DNA of 64,000 nucleotides from Vallitalea guaymasensis (GCF_018141425.1 NZ_CP058561.1:992001-1056000), one strand, 5' to 3'. Counted from the stretch's first letter, positions 35,315 to 43,619 are shown. The notes: generated by a model not told the origin, from the sequence alone. A program made the numbers and translations.

Positions 35315-35334
35315 AATACCGTAAAATACCGTAA
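35315..35334. repeat. Tandem 10-bp repeat AATACCGTAA
   Basis: Two adjoining exact copies (35,315-35,324 and 35,325-35,334) lie just past the stop codon of the late regulator and upstream of the late-region genes. One helical turn spacing suggests a protein-binding site, possibly for the regulator itself. Confidence 0.5.
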
Positions 35335-35337
35335 ATT

Positions 35338-35769
35338 TTATATTGCTGTTTCTTCCTTTATTTTTTTTATATATTTCTCTAATGAACTTAAAGAAATATG
35401 AATCTTATTTGCAATTTTCCAGTTAGGCATTCTTGGATTTTTTATTTTATACATTATGTATTGTTTTTTAATATCAGCTAAGCTATTAATTGTTTTTTCT
35501 AACCCTTTTCTTTGACCATATAATTCTTCTAGTTCCTCTTCTAATTCTTTTATAAAACCAGTCAATATTTTGATATTATTAGCTGTAGTAAATATATCTT
35601 GTTGATAAAGAGAAGTTTGTATTTTATCTTGGCTATAGTCAATACCTTTTACTTCTAAGGGAATATATATTTTCATATTCTTTTGTAAATCCCTTTTTGC
35701 TGTTATTAATTGACTTTCCTGTACAGCTATACGTTCTGTTATCCTTCTGTATTCATCTATTATGTTCAC
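35338..35769 (-). CDS. ArpU/RinA-like late transcription regulator
   Basis: 143 residues. A long coiled coil (about 1-95: ITERIAVQESQLITAKRDLQ; ELEEELEELYGQRKGLE) precedes a C-terminal sigma-region-4-like HTH (YIMYKIKNPRMPNWKIANKI, then LSSLEKYIKKIK). Such proteins turn on the late packaging operon of Gram-positive phages, and the gene stands at the early/late border. The start is GTG with AAGGCGAT. Confidence 0.75.
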   Translation of the reverse strand: MNIIDEYRRITERIAVQESQLITAKRDLQKNMKIYIPLEVKGIDYSQDKIQTSLYQQDIFTTANNIKILTGFIKELEEELEELYGQRKGLEKTINSLADIKKQYIMYKIKNPRMPNWKIANKIHISLSSLEKYIKKIKEETAI

Positions 35770-35849
35770 ATTATCGCCTTCTTCCTTTGTTAAATAGTCC
35801 TTTAAGGTAGTTATATATTTTTAAATTTTGCACTTCAACATACACTTTG

Positions 35850-36641
35850 TTACCAGTTTTTATTTACTGTAAATGATGTTTTTTTATCTATCTCCATTCC
35901 ATTGTAAGTAAGTAAACTATTTATGTTATACTTCTTACTTCCATGTTTAAGAGGTAGATCAACATTCTCCAAGTTCACCAAAATGGGATCTTCAAAAAGA
36001 GACCATTCCGATACTTCGGGTCGTACCGTTATTTCTACTTTATTATTAGGCATTTCTTTATATTCAGATCTATATCTCTCTAATTCGATTTTTACCCGTG
36101 CCTTTATTATCAATCTTTTACCTGTTTTACTATACCATACATTAATAGAAAGTAATTTTATCTTTATTGATTTCCATATAGGCTTTACAAGAGGGTTTAA
36201 TCTTGTAACCTTAGTATTAATAGGTATACCTTTATCACTTAATCCTATGTTGACACAATAGGTAATGGCTTCTCGTGTTCCTTCACGAACCACACTACAC
36301 TTCTCTTCTTCAGGAATTATTGGTTTTTGTATATGCTCACAATCAATTGCTTGAAGAATTACCTCAACACTAACCCCAGTAGTAAATGAAATAAAGCTAA
36401 CTTTAATTATCCCATAAACATCAGCAGTATGAATATCTATACTTTCTAAAAACTCCTTGATAACTGTTTTTCTTGTATGATAATCTGTATAACGAACTCT
36501 TCCTTTAGCCAAAGCATCTCCTATTTCACTATATGAAATTCGATAACACCCAGTACCTATGTATGAAAGCAAAGATGCCCATGGTCCCCAAGCTCCAAAG
36601 CCAGCTAAAGAAGGTGGTGCCCAAACTGTAGTACGAACCAT
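35850..36641 (-). CDS. Unknown protein, 263 residues
   Basis: Family not recognised. The first 30 residues are rich in Gly, Pro and Trp (WAPPSLAGFGAWGPWASLLS), unlike its neighbours. The rest is beta-rich with many Val and Ile. There is no clear membrane helix, no zinc pattern and no nuclease motif. It lies alone upstream of the late regulator and may be a moron. The ribosome site AAAGGGG is 11 nt from the ATG. Confidence 0.6.
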   Translation of the reverse strand: MVRTTVWAPPSLAGFGAWGPWASLLSYIGTGCYRISYSEIGDALAKGRVRYTDYHTRKTVIKEFLESIDIHTADVYGIIKVSFISFTTGVSVEVILQAIDCEHIQKPIIPEEEKCSVVREGTREAITYCVNIGLSDKGIPINTKVTRLNPLVKPIWKSIKIKLLSINVWYSKTGKRLIIKARVKIELERYRSEYKEMPNNKVEITVRPEVSEWSLFEDPILVNLENVDLPLKHGSKKYNINSLLTYNGMEIDKKTSFTVNKNW

Positions 36642-36799
36642 TATTCTTAATCCCCTTTAAAACTTTAATATAATATAATATTCTTATATACATGGTTATG
36701 TTCCTCTATGCTTTATTAATTATTATGACATTTAGAATACCTGTATTTATTTTAATCAAGTAAGGTATCCCTTTACTAAACCAAGCCTTTGTGCCTATA

Positions 36800-36827
36800 T
36801 TTGCATACCTAAACAATGTGATATAAT
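36800..36827 (+). promoter_or_regulatory. Promoter of the small membrane protein gene
   Basis: TTTGCA (36,800-36,805), a 16-bp gap and TATAAT (36,822-36,827), then GGAGGTGATTTTA and the ATG at 36,849. A monocistronic + strand unit is indicated. Confidence 0.55.
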
Positions 36828-36848
36828 ATCTTATTGGAGGTGATTTTA

Positions 36849-37034
36849 ATGAACCTTATCACAATATTTTTTATACTAGTTAGTATAGCTAACTTCATTG
36901 GTTGTATTTATTACTTTGTGTCTTCAAACATATCACTAGCTATTTTCTGTGGATTTGCTGCTTTATTGAGTATCCTTAAAGTACTTTCAGACAAAGAGAA
37001 GTTAAAAGCTGAAAAGGATACAATCAAACAATAA
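36849..37034 (+). CDS. Small membrane protein, 61 residues
   Basis: MNLITIFFILVSIANFIGCIY and a second hydrophobic stretch (SLAIFCGFAALLSILKVL) give two membrane helices, then a Lys-rich tail. It has its own promoter, ideal ribosome site and terminator and is opposed to the phage early operon, so it is probably expressed in the lysogen. Candidate moron (superinfection or host-modifying protein); family unknown. Confidence 0.7.
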   Translation: MNLITIFFILVSIANFIGCIYYFVSSNISLAIFCGFAALLSILKVLSDKEKLKAEKDTIKQ

Positions 37035-37044
37035 TATATACATC

Positions 37045-37067
37045 GCTAGAGGATTATTCCCTCTAGC
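37045..37067 (+). terminator. Terminator of the small membrane protein gene
   Basis: GCTAGAGG (37,045-37,052) pairs perfectly with CCTCTAGC (37,060-37,067); a T-rich segment follows after about 11 nt. Confidence 0.65.
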
Positions 37068-37129
37068 AGTCATTCAAGATTTTTCTTATATGTTTCTCTT
37101 TAGCCCTTCTCTAAACACAATATTTCCGA

Positions 37130-37321
37130 TTATACGCTCAATTTTTCATATCGTTTACAGTCAATGCCACCTTTTTCATATTTCTTATAGTATCCATAGC
37201 TGCAATAATATTCATAATAAATATTACTCCAACTTCCATCGTATTCTTGATCTCCATTTCCTTCACATAGACAATGTATACAACTTTTACATTTTTCTTT
37301 TGGTTCGTTATATTCTTCCAT
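37130..37321 (-). CDS. Cysteine-rich small phage protein
   Basis: 63 residues with CKSCIHCLCEG near the N-terminus and further Cys at YYCSYGYY and IDCKRYE, a pattern of a small metal-binding protein. GGGAGAAAGAA precedes the ATG. It belongs to the leftward early genes; function unknown. Confidence 0.65.
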   Translation of the reverse strand: MEEYNEPKEKCKSCIHCLCEGNGDQEYDGSWSNIYYEYYCSYGYYKKYEKGGIDCKRYEKLSV

Positions 37322-37355
37322 TTCTTTCTCCCTTCACAAAATTAATTATTTGCCT

Positions 37356-37591
37356 TTAACTTAAAACATCCCTTAACGCTTTAGTGGGTACAACATAAAC
37401 CGGCATAAGATTTATGTTATCTTTATGGTTTTCTGGTTTACTTATAAAAACAAAATGGTATCTCCTTCATCTGAAATATTACGTTGTAGTGTTACTTCGC
37501 CATGTACAATCTCCATATTTCTGCAACCTTTTTTGATTCTTCCATAAGCACCATTAGTTACAACTTCCTTACCTTCTACAAATTTATTCAT
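37356..37591 (-). pseudogene. Small early gene with a frameshift
   Basis: From ATG 37,591 (GGGAG upstream) the frame reads MNKFVEGKEVVTNGAYGRIK... and stops at 37,442-37,444 after 49 residues. In the -1 frame the sequence continues as YHFVFISKPENHKDNINLMP...TKALRDVLS to a stop at 37,356-37,358. The two parts together look like one phage protein of about 84 residues broken near 37,465-37,475. Confidence 0.6.
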
Positions 37592-37673
37592 CTTTTTTCT
37601 CCCTTCACTAAATCATATCTTTAATCTTCAAATAAGCTATGTTATAATATTTAAGTTATTAGGAGGAGTTTCA

Positions 37674-37904
37674 TTGCTTATTTTTATGAAGACACACAAG
37701 ATTGAATTAATTTTAATACTGATATACATAACACTTCTTTCTATGAGTACCTATCCATTTTCTATTAGGTTGCTTACTTTTATCTCTTTTATGGATTACT
37801 TTTATATCTACCCCAATAGAAAATGCAATAAAATTTATAAGGTAATTAATATATGCTTAATTTTGCTTGCAATAATATTATCTATATATAGTATTCTAAA
37901 CTAA
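37674..37904 (+). CDS. Small membrane protein, 76 residues
   Basis: Two or three hydrophobic helices (ELILILIYITLLSMSTY; LLTFISFMDYFYIY; VINICLILLAIILSIYSIL). TTG start with AGGAGG 8 nt upstream, and TATAAT at 37,643-37,648. Like the gene at 36,849 it is a single + strand membrane-protein gene inserted among leftward phage genes, ending 8 nt before the convergent methyltransferase stop. Probably a moron. Confidence 0.65.
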   Translation: MLIFMKTHKIELILILIYITLLSMSTYPFSIRLLTFISFMDYFYIYPNRKCNKIYKVINICLILLAIILSIYSILN

Positions 37905-37912
37905 TATTTAGT

Positions 37913-38989
37913 CTATATTTCCAATTTATATTGACATATTGCTGTTCCTAATCGTTTTTGTGATATGTCTTTATAGTCATTATTCAATTCAAATCCTATG
38001 TAATTACGATTGTTTTCCCATGCAACTAACGCAGTTGTTCCGGATCCCATGAACGGGTCTAATACTATTCCGTTTTTAGGACATCCAGCGAATACACATG
38101 GTTCAATTAGCTTTTCAGGGAAAGTTGCGAAATGTGCTTGTTTAAACTGGCTAGTTGATACGGTCCATACAGTTCTTTTGTTGCGCACACCATTTTCATT
38201 TACTGCATTACCATGGCTTTCTCTTTCTGAAGTAGAGGAATTATTAAATGATTGTCCCTTAGTATAGCTGCCGCCACCTCTAAATGTTTTTGAATTTCCT
38301 TTTCCTATTACAGCTTTCATCGCTCCATTTCTTTTACTTCCACCATTAGCTCTGTCACTGCCTTTTTGATTTTCAATGTCTTGTGATAATCTTTGAATTG
38401 TAGATGCGGCTATAGGTTCCATAATTGATTGATAGTCATAATAGTACTTTCTTGACTTCGATAAAAGAAATATATACTCATGTGCTTTGGTTGGTCTATC
38501 CTTTGCACTTTCAGGCATGCAATTTGATTTACTCCATATGATATCAGATCTTAAATACCATCCATCATCCTGGAGTGCAAAAGCAATTCTCCATGGTATA
38601 CCTATTAAGTCTTTAGGTTTTAGGTTTATCTTCTTTAATTCTTGAATTTTCTCATACCTACCACCTTTGGGGTTATGCTGCTGCTGTTGATAGAATACTG
38701 GATTTAATACTGCCTTTTTTCTATCTCCACCAGTACCAACATAGCTATCACCTAGATTAAGCCAAACTGTACCATCTTTCTTTAGAACTCTTTTTATTTC
38801 TCTAAATACTTGGACCATATTTTCTATGTATTTTTGCAAGGTATCTTCTAATCCTATTTGACCATCAACACCATAATCTCTTAATCCCCAGTATGGTGGT
38901 GAAGTTATACAGCAATCTATTGAATTATCATCTATGAGTTTTAAACCCTTTCTACAATCCATATTGTAAATTTTATTAATCTCTAACAT
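37913..38989 (-). CDS. Beta-class DNA methyltransferase (N4-cytosine or N6-adenine)
   Basis: 358 residues. The catalytic motif TSPPYWGLRDYG comes first (about 30-41) and the SAM motif VLDPFMGSGTTALVAWENN near 315, the order of beta-class enzymes. A target-recognition region of about 200 residues with Gly/Ser/Asn-rich low complexity lies between. No restriction partner is nearby; it probably protects phage DNA. Whether C or A is the target cannot be told from S/T-PPY alone. Confidence 0.9.
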   Translation of the reverse strand: MLEINKIYNMDCRKGLKLIDDNSIDCCITSPPYWGLRDYGVDGQIGLEDTLQKYIENMVQVFREIKRVLKKDGTVWLNLGDSYVGTGGDRKKAVLNPVFYQQQQHNPKGGRYEKIQELKKINLKPKDLIGIPWRIAFALQDDGWYLRSDIIWSKSNCMPESAKDRPTKAHEYIFLLSKSRKYYYDYQSIMEPIAASTIQRLSQDIENQKGSDRANGGSKRNGAMKAVIGKGNSKTFRGGGSYTKGQSFNNSSTSERESHGNAVNENGVRNKRTVWTVSTSQFKQAHFATFPEKLIEPCVFAGCPKNGIVLDPFMGSGTTALVAWENNRNYIGFELNNDYKDISQKRLGTAICQYKLEI

Positions 38990-39028
38990 ATTCCACCTAC
39001 CTCTACAAAACTTAGTTTTAGTTCAAAT

Positions 39029-39949
39029 CTACTCCTCTTGAGATTCAAGTTCTTGTATCTTCTTAAGATACTCAGCTGGAGTTATTTTCCCTAATTCCAA
39101 CAAATCCTTTAAGTCTAACTTCTTTTGGAATATCTCGTACTGCTTACCATCTGTCTGCTCATAGTTAATAAAACCACTGACAGGCTTTTTCTTTTGTTTT
39201 GACTGAGGTTTTGCTCTGTTAGCATATGTACCCTCTAGTATCTTAACTGGATTGTCACTCTTTATTAACCAATCAAAATTGCAAGCAAGCCATTTTCCAT
39301 TTCTTCCTGATAGGAAATCACTCTTTTCAGCCAGTTCAAATATTTGATATATCCGTTCGATATCTTTATTAATAAAATTAGAATTATATAATACTCTAAT
39401 AAATTTCTTACGCTTATCTGTCAGTTTTTGAACCTTTGGTAGAGAAACACATATCTCATTGTATTTATCAACTATTTGTTGATATGGTATCTTCTTTTTT
39501 TCGTTTGATAATGATTTATTAGGCTCATTGGTTTTACTATATATATTACTAACTGTATTATTAGATACTGTATTACTCTCTACCAAGTTTTCCGAAGGGG
39601 GTCTGTCGACATGTCGAAGGGGGTCTTCGGTATCTCGAAGGGGGTCTTCATTATCTTCAGAAAGTAATCTCTGCTTATTTATTACATTTATGACTCTCTT
39701 GATAATCTGCTTACCCTCTTTGATATAATTTATCTTGATGAAACCCTTAGTCTCTAGTGATTTAATCACTTCTGAACATCTATTCTTGGATAGCTTGAAA
39801 AAGTTTGAGAAGTGTTCATTCATTGCATAACACCCTCCATTGTTATCCAGTGAATCAATTTCAACTAAGAATAGTTTTTCTTGTGTTGTAAGGCTTTGTG
39901 ATAACCATATTTCTTTTGGTATCCATATGCCTTTAAAGTCTCTTTCCAT
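39029..39949 (-). CDS. Phage replication initiator (replisome organiser)
   Basis: 306 residues. The N-terminal 95 form a winged-helix DNA-binding domain (WIPKEIWLSQSLTTQEKLF, KNRCSEVIKSLETKGFIK). A linker rich in D-P-L-R repeats (EDPLRDTEDPLRHVDRPP) is encoded by iterated DNA. The C-terminal domain (YQQIVDKYNEICVSLPKVQK..., NGKWLACNFDWLIKSDN) resembles DnaD-like loader-interacting regions. It would bind the origin within its own gene and load the host helicase. A separate helicase-loader gene is not seen. Confidence 0.78.
   Translation of the reverse strand: MERDFKGIWIPKEIWLSQSLTTQEKLFLVEIDSLDNNGGCYAMNEHFSNFFKLSKNRCSEVIKSLETKGFIKINYIKEGKQIIKRVINVINKQRLLSEDNEDPLRDTEDPLRHVDRPPSENLVESNTVSNNTVSNIYSKTNEPNKSLSNEKKKIPYQQIVDKYNEICVSLPKVQKLTDKRKKFIRVLYNSNFINKDIERIYQIFELAEKSDFLSGRNGKWLACNFDWLIKSDNPVKILEGTYANRAKPQSKQKKKPVSGFINYEQTDGKQYEIFQKKLDLKDLLELGKITPAEYLKKIQELESQEE
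39593..39647. repeat. Iterons inside the initiator gene, likely replication origin
   Basis: CGAAGGGGGTCT occurs at 39,593-39,604, 39,615-39,626 and 39,636-39,647, spaced 22 and 21 bp (two helical turns). A 12-bp palindrome TCGACATGTCGA lies between the first two. The G-rich units stand out against the A/T-rich surroundings. Iterons in the middle of the initiator gene are the typical origin of lambdoid and many Gram-positive phages. Confidence 0.72.
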
Positions 39950-39963
39950 GATCTATCCCCCTT

Positions 39964-40254
39964 CTAATCATCCTCACCTAGTATTGAATTTCTTATGTCT
40001 GAATCAATCTCTATGGATTGTTTTATAGGCGGTACTATAACTTCACAATCCATCTTCACATCACCATTATCAAGTTTATTATTAATTTCATCTATCTTCT
40101 CTTCAATTCTGCTCATGTCTTTCATGAAGTCCTTATTCCTTTCATAAAACCTAATGGCTTCACAAATATATTGTGAAGCATTAGATTTACTGTTAATCAT
40201 GTCCAATACGTCCTGATTTTCCTTGTTGAAGCTAAGTAATTTTTGTCTACTCAT
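39964..40254 (-). CDS. parR: ParR-like partition adaptor
   Basis: 96 residues. The N-terminal part (SFNKENQDVLDMINSKSNASQYICEAIRFYER) fits a ribbon-helix-helix DNA-binding fold; the acidic C-terminus (DSDIRNSILGEDD) would contact the actin-like filament. The start overlaps the ParM stop by 4 nt, and parC-like repeats lie upstream of parM. This is the order parC-parM-parR of type II partition systems. Identification rests on context plus fold pattern. Confidence 0.75.
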   Translation of the reverse strand: MSRQKLLSFNKENQDVLDMINSKSNASQYICEAIRFYERNKDFMKDMSRIEEKIDEINNKLDNGDVKMDCEVIVPPIKQSIEIDSDIRNSILGEDD

Positions 40255-41216
40255 AGAACCCCAGCCTTTACTAGTCCAACAATCTGGAAACCTTTCGCAT
40301 TAGCCCATTGAGCATCCGTTTGAGGTAATTGGACATGTGGAACTGACTTCTTGAAGTAATCGTATATTATCTTACTTGTACCACCAACACATATTACTGG
40401 CATGATAGAGAGATTAATGTTCTTTTCTTTGATACTGGTAAGTACGTTATTTTTTATATAACGGTTTATGGTACTGCATACAATTACAGCACTTTCTTCC
40501 TGCAGTTTACCATTAATGATTATTCCACCATTCTCTATGGCTTTAGCTGCTGTTTTCAGATCATAGTCATCACCAAAATATGTACTAAGTTCTTCCCTTA
40601 CCATAGTTTCTAGGAAAATACCTCCGTAGTTATTAGAAAATAGTGTACTTGGTATTGGTACTAGATTATCGTATACACCAACATTCATGTTACGTCTGCC
40701 TATGTCAATAACAACTACCCTGTTATTTCTGAATACTGCTGGTTCAAGGTAGGTGATTCCACTACCTTCATGTTTTATTATCACTCTTTCAAAAGTTATT
40801 TTATAATCTGTTCCATTAACTTCAATTTCAACTGGTGTTTCAGGAGCAATAAACTCTCTAAATTCCTCTTTGAGTTTGACGTTTTTAAATATTGCAGTAG
40901 GACAACCAACCGTTAATGTTACATAAGGTGTTGTGTCTCTTCCAGCAATTTTACATATAGCTGTGTATATTGCTAATTGATGTGTTAAGGATGTCTTTGT
41001 TGTATCAGTATCGTAGTGTTCTCCTTGTTCACCGATTATATAGTTTTTACCCTGATAACTAACTTTATAGGAGTTACCTTCAACATCAATATCTCCATCT
41101 GCTAGATCATAGGATTTAGTTAAGAAAAATACTTCTCTATCTGTTGAATCAATTAATTTTCTTCCTAATGCCTTGGTAGCACTTTTACCAGCATCAACTG
41201 ATATAATATATTTCAT
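40251..41216 (-). CDS. parM: ParM-like actin ATPase for DNA partition
   Basis: 321 residues with actin-superfamily motifs: ISVDAGKSATKAL (phosphate 1), TLTVGCPTAIFKN, VVVIDIGRRNMNVGVYDN (phosphate 2), VICVGGTSKIIYDYF (adenosine) and the ending AQWANAKGFQIVG, where 'A-N-A-x-G' is typical of ParM/Alp proteins. It would form filaments that segregate DNA bound by ParR at parC. In a phage this implies a stage as a low-copy plasmid or a role in moving replicating phage DNA. SD AGGAGGAATAATTGG. Confidence 0.88.
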   Translation of the reverse strand: MKYIISVDAGKSATKALGRKLIDSTDREVFFLTKSYDLADGDIDVEGNSYKVSYQGKNYIIGEQGEHYDTDTTKTSLTHQLAIYTAICKIAGRDTTPYVTLTVGCPTAIFKNVKLKEEFREFIAPETPVEIEVNGTDYKITFERVIIKHEGSGITYLEPAVFRNNRVVVIDIGRRNMNVGVYDNLVPIPSTLFSNNYGGIFLETMVREELSTYFGDDYDLKTAAKAIENGGIIINGKLQEESAVIVCSTINRYIKNNVLTSIKEKNINLSIMPVICVGGTSKIIYDYFKKSVPHVQLPQTDAQWANAKGFQIVGLVKAGVL

Positions 41217-41234
41217 CCAATTATTCCTCCTAAG

Positions 41235-41405
41235 TATATGAATATAATATATATCAAGTTTTTTATATGATATTCATATATAGTTTTGATAGTATGTATA
41301 TGATATTCATATAGGTTTAAATATAAATATGAATATCATATATACTTTTCACTGTTTCATATATGAATATCATATAGTTTCAAATTGTTATATCATATTC
41401 ATATA
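41235..41405. repeat. parC-like centromere: six iterated 17-bp near-palindromes
   Basis: Copies of TATATGATATTCATATA or its complement (0-1 mismatch) start at 41,235, 41,264, 41,297, 41,326, 41,360 and 41,389. Start spacings are 29, 33, 29, 34 and 29 bp, an alternating pattern close to three helical turns. The array lies 19 bp upstream of the parM start and should bind ParR and also repress the operon. No gene is seen in 41,217-41,491. Confidence 0.85.
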
Positions 41406-41491
41406 TACTTTCAGTAGATATATCTTTTTTATATAGTAGTAGTTAAATTATTTAATACGTCATCATAGAGGGCATGATAGCCCTCTTATAT

Positions 41492-42199
41492 TTAAAGTAT
41501 GATTTTCACTTTGGTATCTTCTAATGCTTCATTCAAGTATTCTTTTATAGCTTCCATTGCATTGACTCTCCAACCTGTTCCTCCTGCTTCAAATAATGCA
41601 GCTGCTGGACCTGTTCTCATTCTGAATACAAATTTGCTATAAGGTTGTTGTAGTTCAGGGAATGTTCTAAAAGGTGCAAGTTCCACTGGATTAGGTAATT
41701 CTACGTCTGCTACTCTTGCAATGCCTGTCCTTGCTGTAACTGTTTGTGTCACTCCATCATCACCAGTATTCTGAACCGTTTCTTCTTTTATGTTACCAAC
41801 GATTTTCAACATGGTCTGCATATCAGTATTAGGTTCAAAACAACTTTGTAACATGATATTGAAATCCTCTGTATCCAAAAAACTGTTAAACTCAACACGA
41901 GGTAATATTGCCTTAGCTTCTACCAGCTGTTCTCTATTTCTGTCTTTATTAAGCTTAGAGTATACCCTTACAGTACTTGGTGACTTAATATGTATGGTTA
42001 AATCTTCTCCAACAATATGCCCATCAATTTGACTTTTCACATAATCAATGACACCAGTTAGAGTTGTCAGTTGAAAACTTTCTTTAACTACTGGATCAGT
42101 TAATTTTGTACAACTGTTGGTTGCATACTTGAATCCATCTATTTCCTTAATCTCTGTCTTTCCTAAACCTACTAAATATTCTAATGCTTGTTTAATCAT
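41492..42199 (-). CDS. Phage early protein, possibly DUF2303-like
   Basis: 235 residues. The middle and end (STVRVYSKLNKDRNREQLVEAKA, PYSKFVFRMRTGPAAALFEAGGTGWRVNA) are beta-rich and vaguely recall the YfdQ/DUF2303 phage family; I am not sure. It is in the early operon between partition genes and a replication-terminator-like protein. ATG 42,199 is chosen because GGAGG lies 9 nt before it. Confidence 0.6.
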   Translation of the reverse strand: MIKQALEYLVGLGKTEIKEIDGFKYATNSCTKLTDPVVKESFQLTTLTGVIDYVKSQIDGHIVGEDLTIHIKSPSTVRVYSKLNKDRNREQLVEAKAILPRVEFNSFLDTEDFNIMLQSCFEPNTDMQTMLKIVGNIKEETVQNTGDDGVTQTVTARTGIARVADVELPNPVELAPFRTFPELQQPYSKFVFRMRTGPAAALFEAGGTGWRVNAMEAIKEYLNEALEDTKVKIIL

Positions 42200-42223
42200 T
42201 TCATCTTTCCTCCGATTCATTTG

Positions 42224-42601
42224 TTATTTAACATTTTTATTCAACATTGTAACTTTGTCATTGTCAGTTTCAGTTTCAATATCCTCAATTGACATTTGAC
42301 CTGGTATTCCACCAGTGTATTCTTCTGCTACTAATCTTCCATTAGAATCCTTACCTATAAATATTTCTGTTGTAAGAGGATCTGCAGGAGCCAGTTTTGA
42401 TTTGGTTTGAAAATCAATAGATGCAGAATTTCTCTTTTTATTAGGCTTTATCTTAAAAGTAATCTGTATAGTTCTAGCTGCTTTATCAGATGTATTTGGG
42501 TCACTGATGTTTTCTAGCACTTTCTCAAATTCTGCATCAAACTGCTCTATAAGAGCACCATGAGCCATCTTGGAAATATTAAAGTAGTCTATGTTATCCA
42601 T
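42224..42601 (-). CDS. Phage 'replication terminator'-like protein
   Basis: 125 residues. MAHGALIEQFDAEFEKVLEN, SDPNTSDKAARTIQITFKIKPN and the basic DFQTKSKLAP match a small early phage family usually named replication terminator protein, whose function is unproven. It has AAAGGGTG before the ATG at 42,601 and is followed 24 nt later by the next early gene. Confidence 0.68.
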   Translation of the reverse strand: MDNIDYFNISKMAHGALIEQFDAEFEKVLENISDPNTSDKAARTIQITFKIKPNKKRNSASIDFQTKSKLAPADPLTTEIFIGKDSNGRLVAEEYTGGIPGQMSIEDIETETDNDKVTMLNKNVK

Positions 42602-42672
42602 ATTTTCACACCCTTTCATTATTTGGTTGATTTATTATAAATAATGGATTATAATAAACTTGGTTAAATTAT

Positions 42673-42960
42673 TTAGTACGTCATTAAAGACGTGCTTTTT
42701 TTCTGTTTTAATTTAAGTTCAAGCTGTTCTAGTTCCTTTTTGGCTTTATAGTACTTGGAATCTTTATTCCTGAGGTCTACTTCATAATGTGATGCATTAT
42801 GCTTACCATAATCAAGAATATCTTCAAGTCTCTTCTTAAGAATCTTTTCATCAGCCCATGCAAAGCAGCTATCCTCTATTTTTCTATTAAGTGCCTTGCA
42901 TTTATCATCTGATGTATTATTGGCACAGTTAGAACAAGATTTATCCTGCTTGTTCATCAT
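42673..42960 (-). CDS. Small phage protein with CxxC motif and coiled coil
   Basis: About 95 residues. SCSNCANNTSDDKCKAL and DSCFAWADE give four Cys, as in small zinc proteins; the C-terminal half is a Lys/Glu-rich coiled coil. It overlaps the preceding 65-codon gene by 20 nt. Function unknown. Confidence 0.6.
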   Translation of the reverse strand: MMNKQDKSCSNCANNTSDDKCKALNRKIEDSCFAWADEKILKKRLEDILDYGKHNASHYEVDLRNKDSKYYKAKKELEQLELKLKQKKSTSLMTY

Positions 42961-43138
42961 CAGCACCAGCTTTCTTGACATACCCTTTTTTCTCCATGAA
43001 CTGTCTTGCCTTACTCATATTTCTAGTAATTTTCTTAGTACCATTTATAACAGCAACTACTTGTCCATTGTATTGTGCTATGTATCCTAATTCTTTGGTA
43101 ACAGTATGTCGGTATTCGCAAAACTTAATATTTATCAT
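42941..43138 (-). CDS. Small early phage protein, 65 residues
   Basis: MINIKFCEYRHTVTKELGYI..., basic C-terminal half (ARQFMEKKGYVKK). AGGAGGAGATAACA precedes the ATG, a strong site. Function unknown; translation is coupled to the next gene by overlap. Confidence 0.6.
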   Translation of the reverse strand: MINIKFCEYRHTVTKELGYIAQYNGQVVAVINGTKKITRNMSKARQFMEKKGYVKKAGADDEQAG

Positions 43139-43150
43139 TGTTATCTCCTC

Positions 43151-43510
43151 CTACTGGTACTGATATTGATAGAACCTCATTTTGATAGCATTAAGAGCAA
43201 GTGCGAAGTTGGTTTCATCTAGTCCGCAAAATGTGTCAATAACAGATACACCTTCGTATGAGTTGTACAGATTGAATGCTAATCGTATTAGATTCTTAGA
43301 AGTTTGTGAAAAGTCAACTTTTCCATTAGCTAAGTTCTCAGGTAAAATGACTCTTTCTTCAAAGTCATAAATAAAATCAGACTTAAGAAATAGATCATTA
43401 TTACCAGCAATTATGAAAAATACTGCTTTTCTTTCTGTATCTCCTGTATATGTTTGGTCTTTTCTTAGTAATTGGTTAAACCTTATTTGATGCATTTCGT
43501 TTAAAAACAT
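43151..43510 (-). CDS. DUF6075-like phage protein
   Basis: 119 residues. FFIIAGNNDLFLK, the SDFIYDFEERVILPENL segment and QTSKNLIRLAFNLYNSYEG fit a family of early proteins (DUF6075) common in phages of Clostridia and Lactobacillales. SD AAAGGAGATAAACG. Role unknown. Confidence 0.72.
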   Translation of the reverse strand: MFLNEMHQIRFNQLLRKDQTYTGDTERKAVFFIIAGNNDLFLKSDFIYDFEERVILPENLANGKVDFSQTSKNLIRLAFNLYNSYEGVSVIDTFCGLDETNFALALNAIKMRFYQYQYQ

Positions 43511-43619
43511 CGTTTATCTCCTTTCTTTTATCGCTTGTACCAGTCATGTTAAAGGCTAACAATAGGAGGCGAATGATTAGTATTTTAGAAAATTTAATTC
43601 ATCCTCCCATTTTAATAAT

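Noticed and set aside
41235-41405. CRISPR array or tandem promoters in the iterated A/T-rich sequence
   Set aside because: Units are short palindromes separated by 12-17 bp next to parM; a centromere explains them better.
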